Source: Armatimonadota bacterium
Lineage (GTDB): Bacteria; Armatimonadota; Fimbriimonadia; Fimbriimonadales; Fimbriimonadaceae
Length of the DNA: 64,000 bases
Direction of reading: 5' to 3'
Assembly (NCBI GenBank): GCA_018268355.1
Contig: JAFDWR010000002.1
Location: forward strand, 124,001 to 188,000
The position numbers and the translations under genes were made by a program. Positions 17,910 through 25,722 of this stretch are shown here, piece after piece (position 1 is the first letter of the stretch; every line of letters starts with the position of its first letter). The notes beneath the pieces are model-generated. The model made no database searches. It had not been told where the DNA came from and saw nothing but the letters and a program-made list of their open reading frames with translations.

Positions 17910-18163
17910 CCCAGGCCGAGTTCTTCAAGTTTCTCAACTTCTTCTCCTTGGTGCTCGCCATCGTGGCGGTCGGGTCGCTCTTCCTGGTGAAGCGGCGCGG
18001 CACCCGAACCTACTGCCTCATCGTCGCTGAACTCTTCCTTGGCGCGGCGATCTATGCCTACACCCAAGGGACCTCGATGGCCATCGTGACCAGCTTGGGC
18101 GTCGTTGCCTTCCTCGGCCTTTGCGCCGACGCCGCGCTCGGCATGAAAGCGAGGGCGAAGTGA
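17906..18163 (+). CDS. Small two- to three-segment membrane protein
   Basis: 85 aa. Hydrophobic stretches at about 10-28, 38-52 and 56-75 leave only short charged loops (VKRRGTRTY; a basic C-terminus KARAK). No family recognised. ATGA overlap with the AKR-like gene upstream and GTGA overlap with the amine oxidase downstream mean it is translated from the same message. It may anchor or couple its partners. Confidence 0.75.
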   Translation: MTQAEFFKFLNFFSLVLAIVAVGSLFLVKRRGTRTYCLIVAELFLGAAIYAYTQGTSMAIVTSLGVVAFLGLCADAALGMKARAK

Positions 18164-19446
18164 AAATCGCCGTCGTGGGCGCGGGGATATCAGGTCTGCG
18201 CACCGCGATGCTGCTCGAACAAGCGGGCCACGAGGTCACCGTCATCGAAGCCCGCAACCGGCTCGGCGGTCGACTTTGGACTGCTGAACCTAGCGAAGGC
18301 ACCCTTTATGAAGCCGGAGGCGAGTGGATCGACGGCGACCACGTTCGGTGCCTCGCCCTGCTCTCCCATTTCGGCATGGAGCCGATCACCCCGCCCGACG
18401 GCCCGAGCCTGCTCTACTTCGGCGGTGAATCGGTGTACGAAGACGAGCCTTGGTCCAGCGCGCTGGAAGACATGGTCCGCATCGAGGCGGAGGCAAAGCT
18501 GCGCTGCCGTGAGCTCCTCGACCCGGTCTGGCGCACGGTGAAGCGAAAGGAGTGGGACGAGATCATCCTCGACGACTTCTTCCGTGAGAACTCGTCGTCT
18601 AGCAGCGGCTATTGGTACGTGAAGGCACGATTTCGCAGTGACGAGGGCGACGATCCCGACCGAGTCGGCCTCATGGGCTGGCTGAGCGGTTACAACCTGT
18701 ACTTGGATCGCGAATCCGACCTGATGAGCTCGTACAAGTTCCCAGGCGGGGTCTCGCGGCTGATCGAGGCGATGGCGAGTTCGCTGACCTCAGAGGTGCG
18801 CCTCCGCTGTCCGGTGACCCGAATCACGTCGAAGGACGAGGCCGTGCTCGTCGAGTGTGACGGTAAGGTCGAGAGCTTTGACCGGTGCGTGGTGACCCTG
18901 CCACCCGCCGCGCTCGAGCGGATCGTCTTTGAACCGGCCCTGAGGCCGGAGATGCGGTGCGCCATCGAAGCCACCCCGCTCTCCCGAACGATCAAGATCG
19001 CCCTACGATTCCAATCGAAGTGGTGGCTGCGCCGAGGTTGGGGCGGGCGGATGCTCTCCGATAACAATCTTCAACAAACCTGGGACGGGACCCTTGGCGA
19101 GAACCCGATCCTCATGATGTACGTCTGTGGCGACACTGCGGAGAACTGGAATCAGCTCGACGACCCCGTTCGCGCCGCCGTCCACGAGCTCAGCCAGCAG
19201 TTCCCCGAGGCAAGCGACGAATTCATCGAGGGTTGGCACCACGACTGGGTGCGCGACCCCTGGAGCCACGGCGGGTTCAGCTACCGACCACCGGGCTACG
19301 TCTTTGGCCACCTGCAGCACATCGCGGCGGCCCACCACCGCGTCCACTTTGGCGGTGAGCACACCGCGAAGTGGTACGGCTTCATCGAAGGGGCCCTCGA
19401 AAGCGCAGAGCGCGTGACCGAAGAGATCACGCGCTCTGCAGAGTAG
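18160..19446 (+). CDS. FAD-dependent amine oxidase family protein
   Basis: 428 aa. The Rossmann motif VVGAGISGLRTAMLLEQAGHEV with the following EARNRLGGRLWT marks the flavin amine oxidase/phytoene desaturase superfamily, and the C-terminal HFGGEHTAKWYGFIEGALES is the second FAD-contact motif. It should oxidise an amine or similar substrate and reduce O2; substrate unknown. I chose GTG 18160, which overlaps the stop of the preceding gene and places the FAD motif right at the N-terminus. The frame is open upstream to 18121, but those residues are basic and unlike the family. Confidence 0.88.
   Translation: MKIAVVGAGISGLRTAMLLEQAGHEVTVIEARNRLGGRLWTAEPSEGTLYEAGGEWIDGDHVRCLALLSHFGMEPITPPDGPSLLYFGGESVYEDEPWSSALEDMVRIEAEAKLRCRELLDPVWRTVKRKEWDEIILDDFFRENSSSSSGYWYVKARFRSDEGDDPDRVGLMGWLSGYNLYLDRESDLMSSYKFPGGVSRLIEAMASSLTSEVRLRCPVTRITSKDEAVLVECDGKVESFDRCVVTLPPAALERIVFEPALRPEMRCAIEATPLSRTIKIALRFQSKWWLRRGWGGRMLSDNNLQQTWDGTLGENPILMMYVCGDTAENWNQLDDPVRAAVHELSQQFPEASDEFIEGWHHDWVRDPWSHGGFSYRPPGYVFGHLQHIAAAHHRVHFGGEHTAKWYGFIEGALESAERVTEEITRSAE
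19405..19439. terminator. Strong hairpin at the 3' end of the amine oxidase gene
   Basis: Perfect 13-bp inverted repeat (19405-19417 and 19427-19439) with a 9-base loop, lying inside the last codons of the amine oxidase gene, just before its stop at 19446. There is no good T-run on the plus side. On the minus side a weak GCTTTC follows. It probably acts as a shared terminator or 3' stabiliser between two convergent genes. Confidence 0.55.
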
Positions 19447-19458
19447 CCCGAGGCTGGC

Positions 19459-20163
19459 TTATTCGTTGACGACGCTCGTTCGAGCGAGCGAGTCGCCGAG
19501 TCGCTTGCCGGTGGTGAGAACGAGGAACAGGTCGGCCACCATCGCGATGAGGAATGCCCACACCACGAAGAACTGGCTGACGTACTTGATCGAGATCAGC
19601 AGGAGCAGCGCAAACGGGATGTTGCGCATGACCGACTGGAGCAAGGTGATCGGCTGGCCCATCGAATTCACGACCTTGAGCTTGGCAATCCGCTTGCCCA
19701 CGCTCTGGCCCTTCAACCACGCGTCACGAGTGAGGAAGAATATCGCGGCGATCGGGCCGAGAGCATAGAGCAAGTAGCCAACCCACTCCATCGTGAAATA
19801 GGGGAAGAGGAGTGCGCGCCAGGACTCCAGGAGCGCCACCGCGCCGGTTCCCATCACGAGGTCGATAAAGAACCCAACGAATCGGGGGCCAAACTTCGGC
19901 ATCTTGCCCGACTCTTCCGAGCCTTGGAATCCGAACTGTTGGTTCGCGCCCGGGAACTGGGCGACCGGGGCAGGGCCACCCGCCGGTGCAGGCGGAAAGA
20001 GGCCAAGGTGGGCAAACGTTGTCCCCGCCGGACCCGATTGTCCGGTGGCGGGATCGACCAACGTCATGTCGGGGGTGAGCCGGTTTTCGGCAACCCATTG
20101 TCGGAGCACGTCGATGGAAACGGGGCCGTGGGTTTGACCCGCGCGATCGATGACCTGAAACAT
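19459..20163 (-). CDS. GYF_2 domain plus RDD family membrane protein
   Basis: 234 aa. Residues 1-52 (FQVIDRAGQTHGPVSIDVLRQWV) match the GYF_2 domain. A Pro/Gly/Gln-rich linker leads to an RDD domain from about residue 95, with Arg in PRFVGFFIDL, Asp in that segment and a further basic motif KGQSVGKRIAKLKVV. Four membrane segments are visible. RDD proteins may be ion antiporters or membrane scaffolds; function unknown. The frame is open far upstream opposite ubiX; ATG 20163 is chosen because the GYF_2 domain begins there. Confidence 0.85.
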   Translation of the reverse strand: MFQVIDRAGQTHGPVSIDVLRQWVAENRLTPDMTLVDPATGQSGPAGTTFAHLGLFPPAPAGGPAPVAQFPGANQQFGFQGSEESGKMPKFGPRFVGFFIDLVMGTGAVALLESWRALLFPYFTMEWVGYLLYALGPIAAIFFLTRDAWLKGQSVGKRIAKLKVVNSMGQPITLLQSVMRNIPFALLLLISIKYVSQFFVVWAFLIAMVADLFLVLTTGKRLGDSLARTSVVNE

Positions 20164-20232
20164 AGCACGTAGTCTAGCGAACTTAGTGTAAAAACGGTAG
20201 GACCTTGGGGTCCGTAGACCCAGAGGAAGCCT

Positions 20233-20835
20233 ATGAGCACCAAACGACTCGTTGTCGGCGTCACCGGCGCAAGCGGCGCAATCTATGCGCAACGATTTCT
20301 CGCCCGTGCGGTGGACCGGTTTGACGACGTCTGGCTGATCCTCAGCGACCAGGCGATCCAGGTCATCGACACGGAACTCGGCGTGACCCTTCGGCGCGAC
20401 GCCTTTGACCCCGAACTCTGGCTCGGCAAGCCCGCGCCAAACCTCCATCTCATCGGCTCGAAGAACTATTTCACCCCTCCCGCGAGCGGGAGCTATGTCC
20501 ACGACGGTATGGTCATCGTGCCGTGCAGCATGGGAACCGTGGGCCGGATCGCAAACGGGATTTCCGACGACCTGCTCTCTCGCGCTGCCGACGTGTGCCT
20601 CAAGGAAAAGCGCAAGCTCGTCGTGGTTCCGCGAGAGATGCCGATGCACTCGATCATGCTCCATAACATGGCGCGGCTCGCAGATGCCGGTGCCACCGTC
20701 CTCCCTGCCTGCCCCGCTTGGTACACCAATCCGAAGACGCTGGAGGAGCTTGCCGACACCGTCGTGGCGCGCATTTTCCAGTCGCTCGGCCTCGACCAAG
20801 ACATCCAGAAGCAGTGGATGGTCGAATCCGAATGA
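20233..20835 (+). CDS. ubiX: Flavin prenyltransferase UbiX
   Basis: 200 aa, typical length. The N-terminal GVTGASGAIYAQRFL flavin motif, the central SGSYVHDGMVIVPCSMGTVGRIANGISDDLLSRAADVCLKEKRKLVVVPREMP region and the late PACPAWYTNP region are all classic. UbiX joins dimethylallyl phosphate to FMN to make prenyl-FMN, the cofactor of UbiD decarboxylases; no ubiD is seen in the window. Good Shine-Dalgarno (GAGGAAG). The stop overlaps the epimerase start (ATGA). Confidence 0.93.
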   Translation: MSTKRLVVGVTGASGAIYAQRFLARAVDRFDDVWLILSDQAIQVIDTELGVTLRRDAFDPELWLGKPAPNLHLIGSKNYFTPPASGSYVHDGMVIVPCSMGTVGRIANGISDDLLSRAADVCLKEKRKLVVVPREMPMHSIMLHNMARLADAGATVLPACPAWYTNPKTLEELADTVVARIFQSLGLDQDIQKQWMVESE

Positions 20836-21716
20836 AGATCGTCGCCGCTGGCTGTTCGGGCATGCTCGGCACGCCGTGGGTGGATCAAATGCGCGCCGCT
20901 GGTCATGAGGTCGTCCTCCTGAGTCGGAGCGGCAAAGGCGGCGTCCAGTGGGACGGCCGCACGCTGGGCGACTGGGCCAAGGAGCTGCGCACCGCCGATG
21001 CGGTCATCAACCTCAGCGGATCGACGATTCAGCAGCGATGGAATGAGGCGGGCCGCAAGTCGATTTTGGATTCGCGAGTTGAATCGACCCGCGTGATCGC
21101 CCAGGCGCTTCGCGAGGGTCCAACGACCGTGCGCACGTGGATCAACGCGAGCGCGGTTGGCTACTACGGCAACGACTTCGTGAACCTGAAGGACGAGTCG
21201 TCGCTGCCGGGGACCGGGTTCCTCGCCGACGTCTCCGCGGCGTGGGAAAGGGAGCTGTTCGCGCCGGATCTGCCCGAGATCAGGCGAGTTGCGCTTCGGA
21301 CCGGCGTCGTGCTGGGTCGCGAGGGCGGCGCCTTCCCGGTTTGGAAGAAGCTGACGAAGTTCTTCCTCGGGGGCCAGGTTGCGGACGGAAAGACCCCGAT
21401 CCCTTGGATTCACGAGGCGGATTGGCTGGGGATGGCCAACCACGTCCTGACGAGCGAATCCGCCGAAGGCCCTTGGAACCTCGTCGGACCCGAGTCGAAC
21501 ACCAACGCGGAAGTCATGGCCGCGATGCGAAAGGCACTCCACCGACCATGGAGTCCTCCTGCGCCGAAGTTTGGGATCAAACTCGTCGAGGCGGTTTTCG
21601 GTGTGCCAAGTGCCCTATCGCTCGAAGGCGCAAGGGTTGTCCCGAAAGCTGCCAACGATGCTGGGTACAAGTTTCAGTTCCCGACCCTCCAGGCGAGCAT
21701 CGCCGATCTCTGTTGA
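20832..21716 (+). CDS. TIGR01777 family NAD(P)-dependent epimerase (YfcH/SulA-like)
   Basis: 294 aa. The nucleotide-binding start is KIVAAGCSGMLGTPWVDQM. SRSGKGGVQWDGR, NLSGSTIQQRW, the NASAVGYYG motif and the C-terminal PAPKFGIKLVEAVFG stretch (DUF1731-like) define the TIGR01777 subgroup of short-chain dehydrogenase-like proteins. Function is unproven in bacteria. The start is ATG 20832, overlapping the ubiX stop, rather than the longer open frame upstream. Forms an operon with ubiX. Confidence 0.88.
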   Translation: MKIVAAGCSGMLGTPWVDQMRAAGHEVVLLSRSGKGGVQWDGRTLGDWAKELRTADAVINLSGSTIQQRWNEAGRKSILDSRVESTRVIAQALREGPTTVRTWINASAVGYYGNDFVNLKDESSLPGTGFLADVSAAWERELFAPDLPEIRRVALRTGVVLGREGGAFPVWKKLTKFFLGGQVADGKTPIPWIHEADWLGMANHVLTSESAEGPWNLVGPESNTNAEVMAAMRKALHRPWSPPAPKFGIKLVEAVFGVPSALSLEGARVVPKAANDAGYKFQFPTLQASIADLC

Positions 21717-21793
21717 TCCTTGCGCTTTGGGCCGCAAAGACAAGAGGCCAGGGGGAACAACGCGCAAGAATATTGCATCATAAAACAGAGCTT

Positions 21794-21816
21794 CAATAGT
21801 GTAGATTACACTATTG
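21794..21816. promoter_or_regulatory. Perfect 10-bp inverted repeat, candidate operator
   Basis: Arms CAATAGTGTA (21794-21803) and TACACTATTG (21807-21816) flank a 3-bp centre in the space before the small zinc-ribbon gene and tig. It is AT-rich in a GC-rich genome, the form of a dimeric repressor site. A TTGCAT at 21773-21778 could be a -35 with the repeat covering the -10. No regulator gene is adjacent. Confidence 0.5.
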
Positions 21817-21830
21817 TTGCTTGGTCAAGA

Positions 21831-22013
21831 ATGGAACGAAAGGAAGCCTCATCCTCACACTTTTGCTCGTATTGCCGTGGGCCGCTCTCCCAGCAAGAAC
21901 GGGACGGCATCACGCTCTGGATTTGCCCAGTCTGCTGCGTGGCCGAACTTTCGCAACAGGATCGGGCACCGGATTCGGCGAGAGAACCGAAGGAACCGGC
22001 TGAATCAGGGTAG
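21831..22013 (+). CDS. Possible small zinc-ribbon protein
   Basis: 60 aa from ATG 21831. It contains HFCSYCRGPL and, 16 residues on, CPVCC, giving a CxxC...CxxC zinc ribbon, then an acidic/proline tail. The frame is open upstream, but only this ATG gives a compact domain. No good Shine-Dalgarno is seen. It lies 15 bp after the inverted repeat and 41 bp before tig. Rated as a possible gene because the spacing of the cysteines is unlikely by chance, though the length is short. Confidence 0.5.
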   Translation: MERKEASSSHFCSYCRGPLSQQERDGITLWICPVCCVAELSQQDRAPDSAREPKEPAESG

Positions 22014-22054
22014 ACTTCACAGCAATGGCCTAGTGTCCAGGGCCTTTTCACGTC

Positions 22055-23437
22055 ATGCAAGTCACCCGAGAAGATTTGAACCCCTGCACGGTTAAGCTGA
22101 ACGTCGTTTGCAGCACCGAGCAAGTGAAGGAAGGCTTCAACAAGGCCTTCAAGAGCATCGCCAAGCAAGTTCGTGTTCCTGGCTTTCGGCCCGGCACCGC
22201 ACCCCGCGCCGTCCTCGAGAAGTTCATTCCGAAGGAGCAGGTTGCCGAGGAAGCCGCCGACAGCGTGATCCGATCCGCCGTGAAGCAGGCGATCCAGGGT
22301 GAGAAGATTGAAGCCGATCAGTCGACCGCTCCGATCGTTGACCTCCTGAAGTTCAGCCACGACGACCTCGCCTGTGAGTTCACGGTCAAGGTTCCCCTCC
22401 CCGCTCAGGTTGAGCTTGGCGACTACAACGGTCTCAGTGCCGAAAAGCCCCAGCTCGACGTGACCGAAGACGAGGTCAACCACCAGATCGAAGAGCTCCG
22501 ACGCCGCAAGGCCACCCGCGAAGCGGTCACCGACCGAGGCGTCCAGAAGGGCGACCTCGTTGTCGTCGACCTCAAGGCGGACGAAGGCGATGCCAAGCGA
22601 TTCATGGTCCTCGTCGGTGAGACCTTCCCTGCGCTCGATGACGCACTCGTCGGACTCAAGCAAGAAGAGTTCAAGAGCGTCAACGCCGAGTTCCCGGAGA
22701 ACTTCCAGGACAAGGATTGGGCGGGCAAGAAGATGAAGGTTCGCGCCACCGTGGTTTCAATCAACGCGATGAACCTCCCCGAGCTCAACGACGCGTTTGC
22801 CCAGGGCTACGAGTCGAGCAACGTGGACGAACTCAAGTCGCGCATGCGCGATTCGATCCTCGCCGCCAAGTCGCAGATGGTCGAAGAAGTCATCCAGGAC
22901 GCACTCTACAAGGGCCTTCTCGACCGCAGCAAGGTCGCGGTCAGCGACAACCTCTGGGAGAACCTCGCCAATCAGCGACTCAACGAGCAGGCCAACGAGC
23001 AGGCTCAGCAGGGTCGCAGCCTCGAGCAGTTTGCCCAGCAGAACGGCATGTCGATCGAGCAGTTCGTTGAAGCCCAGCGACAAAGCGCTCGCGAGAGCGT
23101 CATCCGAGCCCTCCTGATCAAGGAGATCTTCATCAAGGAAAAGATGCAGATCTCGAACAACGATCTAAACCAGGCGCTTGTTTCGATGGCGATTGAATAC
23201 GGCCTCCCGCCCCAGCAGATGCTCGAAGTTATCCAGAAGAACAATGCGTTCCAGGAGCTTCAGTATCGAGCGATGGCGAAGATGGTCGGCGACCTGCTGA
23301 TCAGCAAGGCCAGCCTCACCGACGGCGCAGGTGAAGCCAAGCCGGCAAAGGCATCGAAGGCAAAGAAGTCGGAAGAAGCTCCCGCCGAAGAGGCTCCGAA
23401 GCCGAAGAAGGCTCCCGCCAAGAAGAAGTCGGAGTAG
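22055..23437 (+). CDS. tig: Trigger factor (ribosome-associated chaperone, peptidyl-prolyl isomerase)
   Basis: 460 aa. The N-terminal ribosome-binding domain carries GFRPGTAPRAVLEKF, the signature loop with the usual Lys replaced by Thr. The FKBP-like domain lies around residues 150-240 (GDLVVVDLKADEGDAKRFMVLVGE). The helical C-terminal domain holds KEIFIKEKMQISNNDLNQALV. The last 45 residues are a low-complexity Ala/Lys/Pro/Glu tail. It holds nascent chains at the ribosome exit. clpP/clpX do not follow as they often do; a terminator and convergent mutM come next. Confidence 0.94.
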   Translation: MQVTREDLNPCTVKLNVVCSTEQVKEGFNKAFKSIAKQVRVPGFRPGTAPRAVLEKFIPKEQVAEEAADSVIRSAVKQAIQGEKIEADQSTAPIVDLLKFSHDDLACEFTVKVPLPAQVELGDYNGLSAEKPQLDVTEDEVNHQIEELRRRKATREAVTDRGVQKGDLVVVDLKADEGDAKRFMVLVGETFPALDDALVGLKQEEFKSVNAEFPENFQDKDWAGKKMKVRATVVSINAMNLPELNDAFAQGYESSNVDELKSRMRDSILAAKSQMVEEVIQDALYKGLLDRSKVAVSDNLWENLANQRLNEQANEQAQQGRSLEQFAQQNGMSIEQFVEAQRQSARESVIRALLIKEIFIKEKMQISNNDLNQALVSMAIEYGLPPQQMLEVIQKNNAFQELQYRAMAKMVGDLLISKASLTDGAGEAKPAKASKAKKSEEAPAEEAPKPKKAPAKKKSE

Positions 23438-23453
23438 TCTCCTCCGAAAACGA

Positions 23454-23484
23454 AAGGCCGGTCTCGATGAGGCCGGCCTTTTTT
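23454..23484 (+). terminator. Intrinsic terminator of tig
   Basis: Stem of 8 bp (AAGGCCGG at 23454-23461, CCGGCCTT at 23473-23480), 11-base loop, then a run of T to 23484. It lies 17 bp after the tig stop and overlaps the end of convergent mutM. Confidence 0.88.
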
Positions 23485-24316
23485 ACTTCTGAAGGTCGGG
23501 ACACCAGGCGGTGGTTCGACCGCCGACGGTCTCGCGGATGATCGAATGGCCGTCGATGAACTCCGCGCCCTTGCCGCCGCCCCAGCGGTGGTGGAACATC
23601 CACCCGGCGGGAAACTGCGCCGAATCTGCCCCCACGCGCACTGCATGATCTAGGACCTCGGCAAGCGCGCCCTGGAGCGCGGTCCACTCGGCGGGCTTGA
23701 GCTCATTGCAAGGCCGCGAGGGGCGAATTCTCGCCTGATAAAGCACTTCGTCGGCAATCCAGTTGCCAATCCCGCTCACGATCGCCTGATCCATGAGGAT
23801 CGCCTTGATCGGAGCCTTTCGCTTTTCCATGAGGGGGCGCAGGTCGGGCTGCTCCAACCAGGCGTCGGGTCCCAACTTCTCGAGGGCGGGTTCGCGCGAG
23901 GAATGCGCGCCGATCCAAAGCCGGGCAAGCCGGCGGCCATCGGTGAGGGCCACGCGCCGTCCCGATTCGGCGGTGAGGAGGAGCTTGAGGAACCGGGGCC
24001 GACCGTCTGAGTCGTCGAGAGGCGCCTCGCCATGCTCCTTCAGTCGAATCGTCGGCGCGCCGAGCTCGCGGATCCAGCCGCTCATGCCGAGGTGGCCATA
24101 AAGCCAGGGCTCGTCGCCGAACTCGATCCACCAGGTCTTCCCTTTTCGGCCGGTGCCGCTCACGGTGCGACCGACGAGTTGTTCGCGCACGGACGAGGCC
24201 GTGGCCCCCTTGAGGACAATCGAATCTTCGAGGACTTCGGCGTCGACGATGCGCTGTCCGGCAAGGACGGAGTCCAGGCACCGGCGGACGGTCTCGACTT
24301 CGGGTAGCTCAGGCAT
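23483..24316 (-). CDS. mutM: Formamidopyrimidine-DNA glycosylase without a zinc finger
   Basis: 277 aa. N-terminal PELPEVETVRR includes the catalytic Pro2 and Glu3; the GRKGKTWW stretch supplies the conserved Lys. The helix-two-turn-helix (GIGNWIADEVLYQARIRPSRP) and the C-terminal GGRTTAWC loop with its Arg are present. It excises 8-oxoguanine and ring-opened purines. Odd feature: the zinc finger normally has four Cys; here only Cys272 remains and CPDLQK replaces CxxCQ, while the first CxxC pair is gone. The gene probably shares a message with the aromatic amino acid hydroxylase gene, whose stop lies 4 bp upstream. Confidence 0.9.
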   Translation of the reverse strand: MPELPEVETVRRCLDSVLAGQRIVDAEVLEDSIVLKGATASSVREQLVGRTVSGTGRKGKTWWIEFGDEPWLYGHLGMSGWIRELGAPTIRLKEHGEAPLDDSDGRPRFLKLLLTAESGRRVALTDGRRLARLWIGAHSSREPALEKLGPDAWLEQPDLRPLMEKRKAPIKAILMDQAIVSGIGNWIADEVLYQARIRPSRPCNELKPAEWTALQGALAEVLDHAVRVGADSAQFPAGWMFHHRWGGGKGAEFIDGHSIIRETVGGRTTAWCPDLQK

Positions 24317-24320
24317 GGGG

Positions 24321-25226
24321 TCAGCGGACCGTCCGGTGCAGGAAGCTCAGGAGGTCGGCTTCGTTGACTTCGGGCTCGCCGGGGGAAACGTTGTTGAGCT
24401 TCCCTTCCTTCATCCAATTCTCGAGCTGACCGACGAGGTCGAACAGGTGGTCAAACCCATCGACCCAGAAGAGGAGCGGCTGATAATGGTCGATCTCGAA
24501 ATACTGGTTGATGACCCACTCCAGCTGGATCGGGTAGCGCTGCACGTCAGGTGACTCGATGCAGTGCTGAATCTCGCCATAGCTGCTGAGGAGACCGCTG
24601 CCGTAGACGGTGAGCCGGTTGCCTTCCTTCATGAGGCCGAATTCGACCGTGAACCAGAAGAACCGGGCCATCGCCTTGATGATGCTCGTGAGCCGCATCG
24701 CCCGCTCGTGCTCGTCCTTGATCTCGCTGACAATCTCAGCGGCGGTCTGGGCGCACTCACCAAAGCGGACCAGGGTGTCGGCGAAGGCACGATCGGTGTG
24801 CATCGGGACGTGGCCGGCGATGTCGTGGAAGATGTCTGGTTCGGGAAGGTAGTCGAGGGTGTCCTTGCTGCGAATCGTGATCGTGGTCGGGAATTCGCGA
24901 TTGCGCAAGCAATCGAAGAACATGTAGGCGGGTACGTAGCCCGCGACGGCCTTTGCGCCAAAACCGGTCAGCGGGTTGAGGAACTTGTTGACGTCGTCGA
25001 GCCGAGGCACGCGGTTGGGGTCGAGGCAGAGATTCTCGATGCCCTTGAGGAAGTGGCGGTTCGCGTACTTCTCCCACAGCGGCAACATCCGCTCGTACAG
25101 CCGAGCCCATGCCTCGTGATTGTCGGGGATGTAAAGGTCGTACGGCTGTTGAATGTAGAGGTCGCCAGCGATGCGAGCCTCTTCGATAAACGGAGCTTGG
25201 GTGGTGGTCAATCCCGCGGCAGTCAT
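24321..25226 (-). CDS. phhA: Aromatic amino acid hydroxylase (phenylalanine 4-monooxygenase type)
   Basis: 301 aa, the size of bacterial single-domain enzymes without a regulatory ACT domain. The non-haem iron ligands are His134 and His139 (FHDIAGHVPMH) and Glu195 (FTVEFGLMKEG). Pterin-contact residues in the SKDTLDYLPEPD region are present. It hydroxylates phenylalanine to tyrosine using tetrahydropterin and O2; substrate preference (Phe or Trp) cannot be told. mutM follows 4 bp downstream. Confidence 0.9.
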   Translation of the reverse strand: MTAAGLTTTQAPFIEEARIAGDLYIQQPYDLYIPDNHEAWARLYERMLPLWEKYANRHFLKGIENLCLDPNRVPRLDDVNKFLNPLTGFGAKAVAGYVPAYMFFDCLRNREFPTTITIRSKDTLDYLPEPDIFHDIAGHVPMHTDRAFADTLVRFGECAQTAAEIVSEIKDEHERAMRLTSIIKAMARFFWFTVEFGLMKEGNRLTVYGSGLLSSYGEIQHCIESPDVQRYPIQLEWVINQYFEIDHYQPLLFWVDGFDHLFDLVGQLENWMKEGKLNNVSPGEPEVNEADLLSFLHRTVR

Positions 25227-25350
25227 GATCGGATAGTGAATTCTTCGTTGAATTCAATCAAAAGGATACTCATTCCGGCGGAATTACGAGGAGGTTTGGC
25301 ACCGAGGTTGTTAGAGAGGTAGGCATAGAAGCCTTCCCACGGAGAACAAC

Positions 25351-25614
25351 ATGTCCCTCAGCCGCACTCTTGACCATCTCGCTCCGCGCATCGCTCGACC
25401 TTCGCGAGCCAAGCTCAACGTTCCGACGTTCGACTCCATCCAAGAGAAGATCTGGTTCGCCAAGGAACGATTCATGACCCGCGAACAATCGACGCGGACC
25501 AAGGTGACGGCGGTGACCTGCACGGTGCTCGTGCTTGGCCTCCTCTGGCTTGCGGGAATCGCCGCTTTCGCGGGTTCGACGACGACCACGATGCCCGCCG
25601 TCAAGACGATCTAA
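25351..25614 (+). CDS. Small single-span membrane protein, unknown
   Basis: 87 aa. Residues 1-45 are polar and basic (LDHLAPRIARPSRAKLNVP), then one hydrophobic segment at about 54-74 (VTCTVLVLGLLWLAGIAAFAG), then a short Thr-rich tail. A Shine-Dalgarno (GGAG) precedes the ATG and a terminator with a T-run follows, so it is a plausible real gene. No family recognised. Orientation is probably N-in. Confidence 0.65.
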   Translation: MSLSRTLDHLAPRIARPSRAKLNVPTFDSIQEKIWFAKERFMTREQSTRTKVTAVTCTVLVLGLLWLAGIAAFAGSTTTTMPAVKTI

Positions 25615-25632
25615 CGACTTCTATATCCCCAC

Positions 25633-25708
25633 GAGGGGGCGCAACAATTCCGCTGATCTGGGCCTGGGCGGTTGGCCCGGTGAATGCGAAGCGCCCCCTC
25701 TTTCTTTT
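25633..25708 (+). terminator. Terminator with a long structured loop between the small membrane gene and pgl
   Basis: Ten-bp arms GAGGGGGCGC (25633-25642) and GCGCCCCCTC (25691-25700) followed by a T-rich run (TTTCTTTT). The 48-base loop contains its own GGGC/GCCC hairpin. It lies just 14 bp before the pgl start, so it may attenuate pgl as well as end the small gene. Confidence 0.7.
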
Positions 25709-25722
25709 ACACTTGGGGGTGG

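Noticed and set aside
20190-20222. Hairpin upstream of ubiX as a riboswitch
   Set aside because: Stems of about 5 bp only and no known riboswitch consensus.
22027-22048. Terminator before tig
   Set aside because: Only a 4-bp GGCC/GGCC stem before TTTT; too weak to support.
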